Source: Atopobiaceae bacterium
GTDB taxonomy: Bacteria > Actinomycetota > Coriobacteriia > Coriobacteriales > Atopobiaceae
Assembly (NCBI GenBank): GCA_017460265.1
Contig: JAFUBJ010000060.1
Location: 1-18,218 of the forward strand
DNA length: 18,218 nucleotides
Reading direction: 5' to 3'
Shown here: positions 7,134 to 14,082 of the stretch, piece by piece
How positions within the stretch are numbered: the stretch's first letter is position 1
Layout: each line of letters opens with the position of its first letter
Position numbers and translations under genes: made by a program
Notes under the pieces: generated by a model
Database searches by the model: none
Told to the model about the DNA's origin: nothing
The model's input: only the letters and a program-made list of their open reading frames with translations

Positions 7134-8045
7134 ATGGATGCTGCATACGAGAAGATGAAGAATAACCTGAAGGCGCTCGCCGAGCAGCAGGAAAGGGCTG
7201 CGGCCGAGTCGCCGGACACCGACGAGATCGTTGGCCTGCCGCTTTCGGGTCGCTCCGTGAGCGTCGCACTCTACCGGGCGGATCCTCAGGCTCCCGTGGT
7301 CTTCGCCTGCTATGGCGGCGGGTTCGTCATGGGGACCTACGTGCTCGACGCCCCGCTCTGGCGGGAGATGGGCAGGCGCATGGGGGTGACGGTCGTCTCC
7401 ATAGCGTATCGGCTCGCGCCAGAGCATCCCTTCCCTTCGGCGCTGCACGACGTGTACGACGTCATCGCCTACGCCGGCGAGCATGCGGACGAGCTCGGAA
7501 TCTGCATGAACGACGTGTCGGTGTGCGGCAACAGCGCCGGCGGCAACCTGGCGGCTGCCGTGTGCCTGTTTGATGCCCAGCGAGGCGGCAAGCTGGGCAT
7601 TCGCAGACAGTTCCTCAACTATCCCTTCCTCGACCTGGTGACCAGCCCCGCAAGCAAGGGACACGCTATCTCCGAGCGTGCGGTGTACGAGGTGTTCCGC
7701 GGAGAGTACTGCGCCGCTTCTCAGGCTGCGGACCCCTTGGTCTCGCCAATCTATGCGGACGAGGAGCTGCTGTCGCTTGTGCCGCCAGCCTTCATAGCCG
7801 TCGCGGAGCGCGACCCGCTCATGGCGGAGGACTCACGCTACGCATGCCGGCTGCGCGCCGCGGGCGTCCCTGTCAAGTTCATGATGGCCTTCGACATGGC
7901 GCACGGGTATCTGGAGGCGGCGTTCCAGCCCGAGACGCCATACATGGACGATACCTCTCGGGAGCAGCTGCGCGACGGCACCATGCGCGCATGCGCCTTG
8001 GAGACGATTGACTTCATGGCGGCGGGGCTTGGACTCTCGCGCTGA
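7134..8045 (+). CDS. alpha/beta hydrolase, hormone-sensitive-lipase (esterase family IV) type
   Basis: The product has 303 residues and a complete catalytic set. The nucleophile is S134 in the elbow CGNSAGGN. The acid is D227 in AERDPLMAE, and the base is H257 in DMAHGYLE. The oxyanion motif usually written HGGG reads YGGG (60-63), which is an accepted variant. YRLAPEHPFPSALHD (92-106) is characteristic of the family. It probably hydrolyses short acyl or acetyl esters, which would fit deacetylation of sugars entering the pathway, but the substrate is inferred only from context. No signal peptide is visible, so it is cytoplasmic. The ATG at 7134 is preceded by AGAAGGGA about 11 nt upstream. 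It lies 62 nt after the ROK gene and may share its transcript. Confidence 0.88.
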   Translation: MDAAYEKMKNNLKALAEQQERAAAESPDTDEIVGLPLSGRSVSVALYRADPQAPVVFACYGGGFVMGTYVLDAPLWREMGRRMGVTVVSIAYRLAPEHPFPSALHDVYDVIAYAGEHADELGICMNDVSVCGNSAGGNLAAAVCLFDAQRGGKLGIRRQFLNYPFLDLVTSPASKGHAISERAVYEVFRGEYCAASQAADPLVSPIYADEELLSLVPPAFIAVAERDPLMAEDSRYACRLRAAGVPVKFMMAFDMAHGYLEAAFQPETPYMDDTSREQLRDGTMRACALETIDFMAAGLGLSR

Positions 8046-8048
8046 TAG

Positions 8049-8336
8049 AGCTTGCATTACCTGCGCTCGCGCGACTACGATGTGAGCGTCGGTTCGGTCG
8101 GCAGGCTCGAGCTCGATTTCCTTGCGCGGCGCGTGGGCGACTCCTATGCGTACGTGCAGGTATCGATGTCCGTCGTGGACCCGGGCGTCGAGGAGCGCGA
8201 GTACCGGCCGTTCAGGAACGTGCGGGATAGCTGGCCCTGCTACCTGCTCACGCTCGACCCGCTGCCCGAGGGGAAGGACGGTGTGAGGCACCTCAACCTC
8301 ATGGAGATGATGGCTCGGGGTGATGGCCTGGGGTGA
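8049..8336 (+). pseudogene. C-terminal remnant of a DUF4143-type AAA ATPase
   Basis: About 95 codons match, from memory, the C-terminal nuclease-like part of ATP-binding proteins with a DUF4143 domain: HYLRSRDYDVSVGSVG, LELDFLARR, YVQVSMSV and the ending YLLTLDPLPEGKDGVRHLNLMEM. The N-terminal AAA domain with its Walker motifs is absent. An in-frame TAG at 8046-8048, directly after the esterase stop, shows that the 5' part has been lost. A TTG at 8052 could start a short product, but no good ribosome site is present. It is most likely debris left by a deletion or rearrangement. Confidence 0.7.
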
Positions 8337-8491
8337 GGCATACGGCGGCGTTTCCCCGCTGTGAGACGATTGAGGTGACTGGTTGACATCCTCTTTGGGG
8401 TAATGCCAAGCGAGAGCGCAAGGATTGGTCCTCTGAGCTCTCGAATTAAGTGTCTCTGCGCTACTTCTGCCTCTGCCGCCCGCGCGCCCCG
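8337..8491. other. gene-free spacer between two remnants
   Basis: No open frame with a start signal and no clear hairpin or promoter pair could be supported. TTGACA occurs at 8383-8388, but no suitably spaced -10 follows. Confidence 0.4.
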
Positions 8492-9187
8492 CTATGCCAG
8501 GTGCCTCCCCAGGAACTCCTCGATCACGTCCCAGGGGATGACGTCGACGTCGTCGTAGAGGTCGATGTGCACGGCGCCCGGGACCACGTGGTACTCCTTG
8601 TTGTCGCCCCTCATGCGCGCGAACGCGTCGTCGCTGTAGAACTTGTTGTGCGCGTCCTCGCCGTGGACGAGGAGCACGGCGCTGTCCAGCTCGTCGAGGT
8701 AGTGCAGGATCGGGGCGTTGATGAACGACAGCGGGTAGGTGACGGTGGAGCCGCCGTTGGAGTTGAGGCTGCGCTCGTGGTAGCCGCGCTCGGTGGTGTA
8801 GTACCTCACGGAGTTCTTCACCATGTCGGGCGCGGAGTCGGGGACCTCGCTCGGCACGCCGCCGTCGTGGGCGGGCTCGCCTGAGGCGGCGTCGGCCGTG
8901 TGCTGTGCGGCGCACCTGGCGCGGAGCTCGTCGCGCGCCTCCTTGCTGTCGGCCTCCCCGACGTTGCCGTTCGCGTTCATCCTCGAGATGTCGTACATGG
9001 TGGAGGTGACCGTGGCCCTCACGCGCGGGTCGATGATCGCGGCGTTGAGCGCGAAGCCGCCGTAGCCGCATATGCTGATGATGCCGATGCGGCCCGGGTC
9101 CACGTCGTCGCGCGTGGTGAGGTAGTCGACGGCCGCGCCGTAGTCCTCGGTCGCGATGTCCGGGCTCGCGACGTCGCGCGAAGATCT
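8492..9187 (-). pseudogene. alpha/beta hydrolase lacking its N-terminus
   Basis: The frame runs on the minus strand from directly after the SDR stop codon (TAG 9190-9188) to TAG at 8494-8492. It starts without an initiation codon as RSSRDVASPDIATEDYGAAVDYL and continues GRIGIISICGYGGFALNAA, which contains a nucleophile-elbow-like motif with cysteine (G-x-C-G-x-GG) rather than serine. Near the end are AVLLVHGEDAHNKFYSD (acid region) and HVDLYD-like VHIDLYDD (histidine region). This matches the dienelactone-hydrolase-like family of about 300 residues, of which roughly the first 80 are missing. Internal GTG 9103 is not preceded by a ribosome site. Fusion to the SDR stop indicates a deletion that removed its promoter and 5' end. 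Confidence 0.72.
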
Positions 9188-9928
9188 CTAGGCCTCGGCG
9201 GTGGGGCGGACGACGATGTCGCTCACGTCCACGCTGTCGGGCTGGCCCACGGCGCAGAGCACGGCGTCCGCGATGGCACCGGCGGGTATCGCCTCGGCCG
9301 CGTAGGCCTTCCTTGCGGCCTCCTTGCCCGGGCCCTCGGCGGCGCTGTTCAGCAGCTCCGTCGCGATCTTGCCGGGGTAGATGATGGTGGTGCGGATGTT
9401 GGTCCCCTCCGTCACGGACTCGGTGCGGAAGGACGAGAGCATCGCGCGCACGAAGTGCTTGGTGCCGCAGTAGACGGCGTTGAACGGCACGAGCGTGGTG
9501 CCGGCGACCGACGAGGTCGCGATGATGTGGCCGCGCCTCTGCCCCGTGAAGTCGGGCAGGACGGCCGCCATGGCGTTGAGCACGCCCTTGACGTTGACGT
9601 CCACCTGCGCCATCCAGCCCGTATAGTCCATGGCGCTCATGGGGCCGGCCGGCATGATGCCCGCGTTGGCGAACAGCACGTCCACGCGGCCGAAGCGCTC
9701 CTTGGCGAGCGCGACGAGGGCCTGCATGTCCTCGAGCTTGGAGACGTCGCTTGCCAGGTAGGCGGCATTGTCTTCACCGAGCTCGGCGGCGCGCGCCGCC
9801 AGGCGGTCCTCGCGCCGGGCGGAGAGCACGACCCTGGCGCCCTCGGCCACGAGCGACCTCGCGGTCTGCTCGCCGATGCCCGAGCTCGCGCCGGTGATGA
9901 TGACGACCTTGCCCTCGACGTTGTTCAT
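9188..9928 (-). CDS. short-chain dehydrogenase/reductase (SDR), classical type
   Basis: The product has 246 residues, the classical SDR length. The cofactor motif is TGASSGIG (12-19), the NAG motif is ANAG (87-90), and the catalytic set is S140, Y153 and K157 in SSVAG and YCGTK. ARREDRL after the second strand suggests preference for NADP(H). The C-terminal PGKIATELL segment is usual for the family. It would reduce or oxidise a small carbonyl or alcohol substrate in the cytoplasm. ATG 9928 was chosen because GGGAGG lies about 8 nt upstream on the minus strand and the protein then begins MNNVEGKVVIITG as expected. The frame is open further upstream, but those residues are not SDR-like. The stop TAG touches the truncated hydrolase that follows in the same frame. 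Confidence 0.93.
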   Translation of the reverse strand: MNNVEGKVVIITGASSGIGEQTARSLVAEGARVVLSARREDRLAARAAELGEDNAAYLASDVSKLEDMQALVALAKERFGRVDVLFANAGIMPAGPMSAMDYTGWMAQVDVNVKGVLNAMAAVLPDFTGQRRGHIIATSSVAGTTLVPFNAVYCGTKHFVRAMLSSFRTESVTEGTNIRTTIIYPGKIATELLNSAAEGPGKEAARKAYAAEAIPAGAIADAVLCAVGQPDSVDVSDIVVRPTAEA

Positions 9929-10020
9929 GGTGGTTGCCTCCCTTGTCCTGCTTCCTGTCGGTCTGATCCCATTCTCGCAGCTCGGGGGCGGCATGTACAA
10001 TGCGCGGATTGCCTCTCTCC

Positions 10021-10035
10021 ATGCGTCGGACGCAT
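10021..10035. promoter_or_regulatory. 15-bp palindrome upstream of the SDR gene
   Basis: ATGCGTC and GACGCAT flank a single G. It lies about 93 bp upstream of the SDR start on the minus strand, a plausible operator position. No regulator can be named. The remaining stretch 9929-10183 shows no gene. Confidence 0.4.
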
Positions 10036-10183
10036 AGCGCTGGCGATCCCGATGGCCCCGCGGCCGAGACCGAGGCGCACGACCCGACCCCATGGCCGGC
10101 TCCCGAGGCGCCTCGCGGCGCGGCCCGAGCTCGCGCGCTCCATGCTGCCATTGTGGGCTCACGCTCCGTTGGGTTTTCGCGTT

Positions 10184-10384
10184 CACCCATGACGCGATGT
10201 CATGGGTGCCGGTTTCGGCGTGCGCCCCTTGCGCTGCAATGGCATCCGAGACGGGAGATTGCGGCGAGGCAGCATCACACGCGGAGCCGCTCCGCGGCTC
10301 TCGCGCGCGTAAGGTTGACGCCCATGGGTGTCAACGCCGCGTTGGCTGAGAGGGTCACCTGTGCCCGACCGACCCTGATCTGGG
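10184..10384 (+). repeat. element B: leader plus TPP-aptamer core, homologous to element A
   Basis: This is the second copy of the 200-nt block seen at 2011-2212. It starts with a perfect hairpin, CACCCATGAC (10184-10193), 5-nt loop, GTCATGGGTG (10199-10208), and contains the same GC-rich hairpin GAGCCGC-TCC-GCGGCTC. TCATGGGT in the first hairpin is fully complementary to ACCCATGA at 10396-10403 on the 3' side of the aptamer, so the leader could compete with aptamer folding. Confidence 0.75.
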
Positions 10385-10408
10385 TAATGACCATGACCCA
10401 TGAATGTA
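10317..10408 (+). promoter_or_regulatory. TPP riboswitch-like aptamer, copy B
   Basis: P3 is GTCAACG (10330-10336), loop CCG, CGTTGGC (10340-10346), followed by TGAGA (10347-10351). CTGATC at 10375-10380 is followed by TGGGTAATGAC, matching the thi-box core. P1 is CATGGGT (10323-10329) with ACCCATG (10396-10402). The canonical 3' sequence after TAATG, remembered as CCAGCGNAGGGA, is replaced by ACCATGACCCATG. An intrinsic terminator follows closely, so this would be an OFF switch. The next sense gene is the AlbA_2 protein at 10661, not a thiamin gene. Confidence 0.65.
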
Positions 10409-10530
10409 ATGATGGCGGTCCCTGAGCTGCCGTTTTCTTATGCGGTCCACTAAAGTGCACGGAGGGTGGTCCACGAGGCCAAAGGGCAGTGCACGAGGCC
10501 GTCTGGACAGGACGTCGAATCGGCGAACGG
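10374..10530 (+). repeat. 157-nt block shared with element C
   Basis: It aligns without gaps to 12386-12542 with about ten mismatches by hand count. The block covers the 3' end of the aptamer, the terminator, and a tail with three spaced motifs (AGTGCACGGAGG, GGTCCACGAGG, AGTGCACGAGG). It ends at TCGAATCGGCGAACGG (10515-10530), a sequence also found at the end of element A (2331-2346). Confidence 0.85.
10413..10439 (+). terminator. intrinsic terminator of riboswitch copy B
   Basis: GGCGGT (10414-10419) pairs with GCTGCC (10426-10431) with two G-U pairs and a CCCTGA loop, followed by TTTTCTT (10433-10439). Confidence 0.7.
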
Positions 10531-10570
10531 ACAAGAAGCGACTCGGGCGTAACTCGTTTTCACTGGACGG

Positions 10571-10626
10571 ATCATACACCTACGTTATTTTTCGTATATC
10601 TATGAAAAATAACGTAGGTGTATGAT
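10571..10626. repeat. perfect 23-bp inverted repeat before the first AlbA_2 gene
   Basis: Arms 10571-10593 and 10604-10626 are exact reverse complements around a 10-nt centre (GTATATCTAT). The whole is AT-rich in a GC-rich neighbourhood and carries TATGAT at each outer end, read on opposite strands. It ends 34 nt before the chosen start of the next gene. It may be an operator for the winged-helix protein encoded there, or a strong hairpin at the 5' end of its mRNA. Confidence 0.9.
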
Positions 10627-10660
10627 ACTCGCAAGAAGAATGAAAGGAGAGGGGGGCAGT

Positions 10661-12106
10661 GTGGACGAGAGGGCACTTAATGATGCGATCGAGCTGGTCC
10701 TTCTGCACAGGTGCGAGACCCAGAGCATAGAGGTGAAGGCCGCGCGTGGGGGCACGCCGCGCCTCTACGACACCCTGTCCAGCTTCTCGAATCAGGCGGA
10801 CGGGGGCATCGTCATCTTCGGAATCGACGAGGATGCAGGCTACGAGGTCTGCGGCGTGTTCGACCCTCAGCGCCTGCAAAAGGACGTCGCCGAGCAGTGC
10901 AAAGAGATGCAGCCCGAGCTTCACCCATCCTTCGCGACGACGGTCTGGAAGGGAGCGGTCCTCGTGGGGGCGTTCTTCGAGGGACTGCCCGCTGGGATGC
11001 GTCCGGCCTACCGAAAGACGGCGGGAATCTCGAAGGGCTCCTATGTGCGGGTTGGGGACCAGGACCTCCATATGACCCAGGCGGAGCTCTATTCCATCGA
11101 GTCGTTCAAGGATGGCGTGCGCAGCGACGTGAGCGTGAGCCCGCAGGCGGCTCACGAGATGATGGACGAGGAGCGCGTCAACGCCTTCGTAAGGGACGCG
11201 AAGGAGGGTCGCCCCAGGTTGTCGCATAGGGACGCCAACGAGGTCCTGTCGCTCACGGGCGCGGAGCGCGGGGGCGTCCCGACGCTGGCCGGCCTCATGT
11301 GCCTCGGTGACTACCCCCAGCAGGTGTATCCCAACCTGTGCATGACGGCTGTGGCCGTGGCTGGAACCGAGATCACGCAGTCCGAGGACGGGACCCGCTT
11401 CCTTGACTCCAAGCGCCTGGAGGGAACCGTCGACCAGATTATCGAGGACGCGATGGCGTTCGTCCGTAGGAACACGAGGACGAAGGTCGTCGTCGAGGGG
11501 GGCAGGAGGCGAGACATTCCCGAGTACCCGGAGAACGCCGTAAGGGAGGTGGTCACCAACTCGCTCATGCACCGCGACTACGGCCCCTACAGTGATGGCA
11601 CCCCCTGCCGGCTCGCCATCTACTCCGACCGGCTCGAGTGCTGGAACCCCGGCGGGATCTATGGCGGTCAGAGCGTCGACGACCTCGGCCACGAGAACAT
11701 GCCGACGAGGAACCCCACGCTCGTGTCCCTGCTCGAGATCATGAGGGTCGCGGAGAACCGACACTCGGGGATTCCCGTCATACGCGACGAGATGCGAAGG
11801 GCCGGCCTGAGGCAACCGGTGTTCGTCGACTCGAGGGATACGTTCACGGTAAGGCTCTACAACCTTCCCGAGGGGCGCCACGAGTCCATCGGCGGGATGG
11901 AAGAGCTGTCTAGGGAGGCGCTCATCGCATTCTGCGACGTGCCGCGAAGCAGGCAGGAAGTGGCGGACCACTTCGGCGTCAACGTGAGCTATGTCGCGCA
12001 TGCGTACCTGAACCCCCTCGCGGACGGGGGCGAGCTCGTCCGAACGCTGCCAGACAGGCCTCGTAGCACGAACCTGCGGTTCGTCGCGAGGAGGCGCCAG
12101 CAGTAA
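10661..12106 (+). CDS. AlbA_2 (Schlafen-like) / HATPase_c_4 / winged-helix protein, COG2865 type (first copy)
   Basis: The product has 481 residues from GTG 10661. An AlbA_2 domain occupies the N-terminus: QSIEVKAARG (21-30) and SFSNQADGGIVIFGIDED (41-58). A GHKL ATPase-like domain of the HATPase_c_4 type follows: REVVTNSLMHRDYG (295-308) with the Bergerat-type asparagine, CWNPGG (327-332) and NRHSGIPVI (366-374). The C-terminus is a winged helix (about 416-475, SRQEVADHFGVNVSYVAHAYL). Proteins of this build are annotated as ATP-binding regulators or RecG-related; some lie near mobile or defence genes, but their function is not established. GTG was chosen because AAAGGAG lies at 10643-10649. 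ATG 10622 would start inside the inverted repeat and add 13 residues. The frame extends past the repeat's right arm, so autoregulation through that palindrome is likely. Confidence 0.85.
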   Translation: MDERALNDAIELVLLHRCETQSIEVKAARGGTPRLYDTLSSFSNQADGGIVIFGIDEDAGYEVCGVFDPQRLQKDVAEQCKEMQPELHPSFATTVWKGAVLVGAFFEGLPAGMRPAYRKTAGISKGSYVRVGDQDLHMTQAELYSIESFKDGVRSDVSVSPQAAHEMMDEERVNAFVRDAKEGRPRLSHRDANEVLSLTGAERGGVPTLAGLMCLGDYPQQVYPNLCMTAVAVAGTEITQSEDGTRFLDSKRLEGTVDQIIEDAMAFVRRNTRTKVVVEGGRRRDIPEYPENAVREVVTNSLMHRDYGPYSDGTPCRLAIYSDRLECWNPGGIYGGQSVDDLGHENMPTRNPTLVSLLEIMRVAENRHSGIPVIRDEMRRAGLRQPVFVDSRDTFTVRLYNLPEGRHESIGGMEELSREALIAFCDVPRSRQEVADHFGVNVSYVAHAYLNPLADGGELVRTLPDRPRSTNLRFVARRRQQ

Positions 12107-12325
12107 CTGAAGACGTCTTCGAAGAGGGGCGAACGCCCTTCGGGCTTGCACCTGCCGTGAGCATGGACGTTCAAGCTTGTGGAGAACTCGTGACTCGGCT
12201 CTTTAGGGCCGCCTAGGGCCACTTGCCGTGCGTCGTGGCGTGACGCCCGCATCCGAATGAGGCAATATCGTTTCTGACATGCACGTAGGACTGTAATCGA
12301 AAGGATGAGTGCTACCATAACAACT
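12107..12325. other. gene-free region after the first AlbA_2 gene
   Basis: No gene is supported. A 12-bp palindrome (GAAGACGTCTTC at 12110-12121) and a GC-rich stretch that can form small hairpins (GCCC-TTC-GGGC near 12136) lie just after the stop. The second half is AT-richer and should contain the promoter of element C, but no clear -35/-10 pair could be fixed. Confidence 0.4.
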
Positions 12326-12414
12326 AGATAGGGGAGCTGGCGCACGCCGGCTGAGATTGGGCCCATCGCGGCCCTGACCCTCAAACCTGATCTGGGTAAT
12401 GACAATGACCCATA
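12326..12414 (+). promoter_or_regulatory. TPP riboswitch-like aptamer, copy C
   Basis: This copy is the most canonical at its 5' side. It has GGGGAGCTGGC (12331-12341), P3 GCTGGC/GCCGGC with a 4-nt loop, TGAGA (12352-12356), then GACCCTCAAACCTGATCTGG, close to the remembered actinobacterial thi-box. CTGATC lies at 12387-12392. After GGGTAATGAC the sequence again departs from the usual CCAGCGNAGGGA and reads AATGACCCATAAATG, as in copy B. A terminator follows 10 nt later. The next gene is the second AlbA_2 protein. Confidence 0.75.
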
Positions 12415-12542
12415 AATGTAATGACGGCGGCCCCTGAGCTGCCGTTTTCTTATGCGGTCCACTAAAGTGCACGGAGGGCAGTCCACGAGGTCAAAGGGCA
12501 GTGCACGAGGCCGTCTGGACTGGATGCCGAATCGGCGAACGG
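12386..12542 (+). repeat. 157-nt block shared with element B
   Basis: This is the direct repeat of 10374-10530, with about ten mismatches. It covers the aptamer 3' end, the terminator and the GTGCAC/GTCCAC-rich tail, and ends at CGAATCGGCGAACGG. Together the two copies bracket the first AlbA_2 gene as direct repeats about 2 kb apart. Confidence 0.85.
12425..12451 (+). terminator. intrinsic terminator of riboswitch copy C
   Basis: CGGCGGC (12425-12431) pairs with GCTGCCG (12438-12444) with one G-U pair and a CCCTGA loop, followed by TTTTCTT (12445-12451). Confidence 0.85.
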
Positions 12543-12569
12543 TTGCACCCAGTAACACCGTCAAATCAA

Positions 12570-12658
12570 TGCGACAGACTTCATGCTTGATGTCGCGACA
12601 TGATGGCTGGTATACTGCTGGCGACACGGTGTCGCATCAATGTCGCGACACTGTCGCA
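12570..12658 (+). promoter_or_regulatory. promoter and TGTCGCGACA operators of the second AlbA_2 gene
   Basis: TTGATG (12587-12592) and TATACT (12611-12616) are separated by 18 nt. The perfect palindrome TGTCGCGACA occurs at 12591-12600, overlapping the -35, and again at 12641-12650, just after the expected start of transcription. Between them lies GCGACAC-G-GTGTCGC (12621-12635), also palindromic, and single TGCGACA or TGTCGCA halves lie at 12570-12576 and 12652-12658. The layout is that of a repressor binding several sites. Confidence 0.8.
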
Positions 12659-12677
12659 CACGACACGAGGGGGCGCC

Positions 12678-14072
12678 ATGGACAAGCGGGAGCTTGCGGC
12701 TCACATCAGGTCCGGGGAAGGCATATCCACCGAGTTCAAGCGCTGCGGCAACCGACCGGAGAGGGACTTCTTCGAGACGGTGTGCTCGTTCGCGAACCGC
12801 CAAGGGGGCAACATTTTCCTCGGGGTGGAGGATGATGGCGCCATTAGCGGCGTGCCCAAGGCTTCCGCGCTGGGCGTCAAGCGCAACATCGCCAACGTCC
12901 TCAACGACCCCAACCTGGTCCGCCCCTCGCCGCTCGTCGAGGTGGAGGATGTTGACTGCGACGGAAAGCTGGTCATCCGCGTGTGGGTGCCCATGGGGCC
13001 TGCCGTGTACAGCTACAAGGGCACCGTGTACGATCGCCTCGCAGACACGGACGTGAGCATAAAGGGCGTCGACCAGATCTCGCTCATGTACCTGCGCAAG
13101 CAGAACATCTTCTCCGAGCGCAGGATATACCGCTACGTCGGTATGGGGGACCTGCGCCTCGACCTTGTCGCCCGCATGAGGCAGATGGCCATCGCGAGGA
13201 AGCCCGACCACCTGTGGGGCTCGCTCGACGACGCCCAGATGCTGCGCAGTGCCAAGCTCTACGCCAAGGATAGGAGCACCGGGGAGGAGGGGTTCACCCT
13301 GGCCGCTGTGCTCCTCCTGGGCGACGACGACGTGATTGGCGACGTGTGCCCCGCGTACAAGACCGACGCTGTGTTCCGGATGGGCGACACGGATCGCTAC
13401 GACGACAGGCTCGTGGTGCGGACCAACCTCATCGAGTCCTACGACCTCCTGTCGGAGTTCGCGAGGAAGCACCTGCCTGACAGGTTCGTGCTCGACGGTG
13501 ACGTACGTAAGAGTGCGCGCGACATCATCGTGCGTGAGCTCGTGTCGAACTTGCTCATCCACCGTGAGTTCATGAGTCCGTTCCCCGCGACGCTCGTCAT
13601 CGACTCCGGAGGAATCAGGACCGAGAACGCGAGCAGGGCGCTCTACGAAGGGAGAATCACCCTCTCGGACTTCAACCCCATGCCGAAGAACCCCACCATC
13701 GCCGACGTGTACGCGCACATCGGGCGCGCCGAGGAGCTCGGCAGCGGCATGCGCAACCTCGACAAGTTCTCTCGCCTCTACAGCGGGCGCGTCGCCACGC
13801 TGGAGGACGGCGACGTGTTCCGCGCGAGCGTGCCGGTCGCCTGGTCGGCGGCCGGGTCAGGCCGCGACGAGGTCAGTGGCCTCGTCGCGTCGATCATCGA
13901 GCGGGACGGGTCCCTTGCCGCATCCGAGCTTGCCAAGGCGGGTGGCGTGTCGGTGAGGACGGCCCAGCGCTGGATTAGGAGGCTGACGGAGGGTGGGGAG
14001 CTCAAAGTGAGCTCGCGCGACCCACACCGGTACGTCCTGCATGACACTGGCCAGGATAACGATGCGACATAG
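12678..14072 (+). CDS. AlbA_2 (Schlafen-like) / HATPase_c_4 / HTH protein, COG2865 type (second copy)
   Basis: The product has 464 residues. Its layout is the same as the gene at 10661, but the sequence is only distantly similar. The AlbA_2 domain is at the N-terminus: STEFKRCG (17-24) and SFANRQGGNIFLGVEDDG (37-54). The GHKL-type ATPase part has VRELVSNLLIHREF (285-298) and EELGSGMRN (352-360), both typical of HATPase_c_4. The C-terminus is a helix-turn-helix (LAKAGGVSVRTAQRWIRRL, about 418-436). ATG 12678 was chosen because GAGGGGG lies at 12666-12672. An upstream ATG at 12600 would start inside the promoter and operators. It is probably cytoplasmic and DNA-binding, and likely the repressor acting at the TGTCGCGACA sites that flank it on both sides. 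Why it sits downstream of a TPP aptamer is unknown. Confidence 0.87.
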   Translation: MDKRELAAHIRSGEGISTEFKRCGNRPERDFFETVCSFANRQGGNIFLGVEDDGAISGVPKASALGVKRNIANVLNDPNLVRPSPLVEVEDVDCDGKLVIRVWVPMGPAVYSYKGTVYDRLADTDVSIKGVDQISLMYLRKQNIFSERRIYRYVGMGDLRLDLVARMRQMAIARKPDHLWGSLDDAQMLRSAKLYAKDRSTGEEGFTLAAVLLLGDDDVIGDVCPAYKTDAVFRMGDTDRYDDRLVVRTNLIESYDLLSEFARKHLPDRFVLDGDVRKSARDIIVRELVSNLLIHREFMSPFPATLVIDSGGIRTENASRALYEGRITLSDFNPMPKNPTIADVYAHIGRAEELGSGMRNLDKFSRLYSGRVATLEDGDVFRASVPVAWSAAGSGRDEVSGLVASIIERDGSLAASELAKAGGVSVRTAQRWIRRLTEGGELKVSSRDPHRYVLHDTGQDNDAT

Positions 14073-14082
14073 TGTCACATGC

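Noticed and set aside
8383..8406. TTGACA followed by TAATGC as a promoter
   Set aside because: The spacer is only 12 nt and no intact gene follows on that strand.
7833..9071. 412-codon minus-strand open frame
   Set aside because: It overlaps the esterase and the hydrolase remnant in another frame, and its arginine-rich product has no recognisable domain.
9182..9187. AGATCT at the SDR/hydrolase junction as a cloning scar
   Set aside because: A six-base site is expected by chance every few kilobases, and flanking composition is unchanged.
10454..10499. Spaced AGTGCAC/GGTCCAC motifs in the tail as a CRISPR-like array
   Set aside because: There are only three short imperfect motifs, spaced 15-20 nt, with no cas genes.
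10374..12542. Direct repeats flanking the first AlbA_2 gene as ends of a composite transposon
   Set aside because: No transposase, terminal inverted repeats or target duplication is visible. The repeats are riboswitch leaders.
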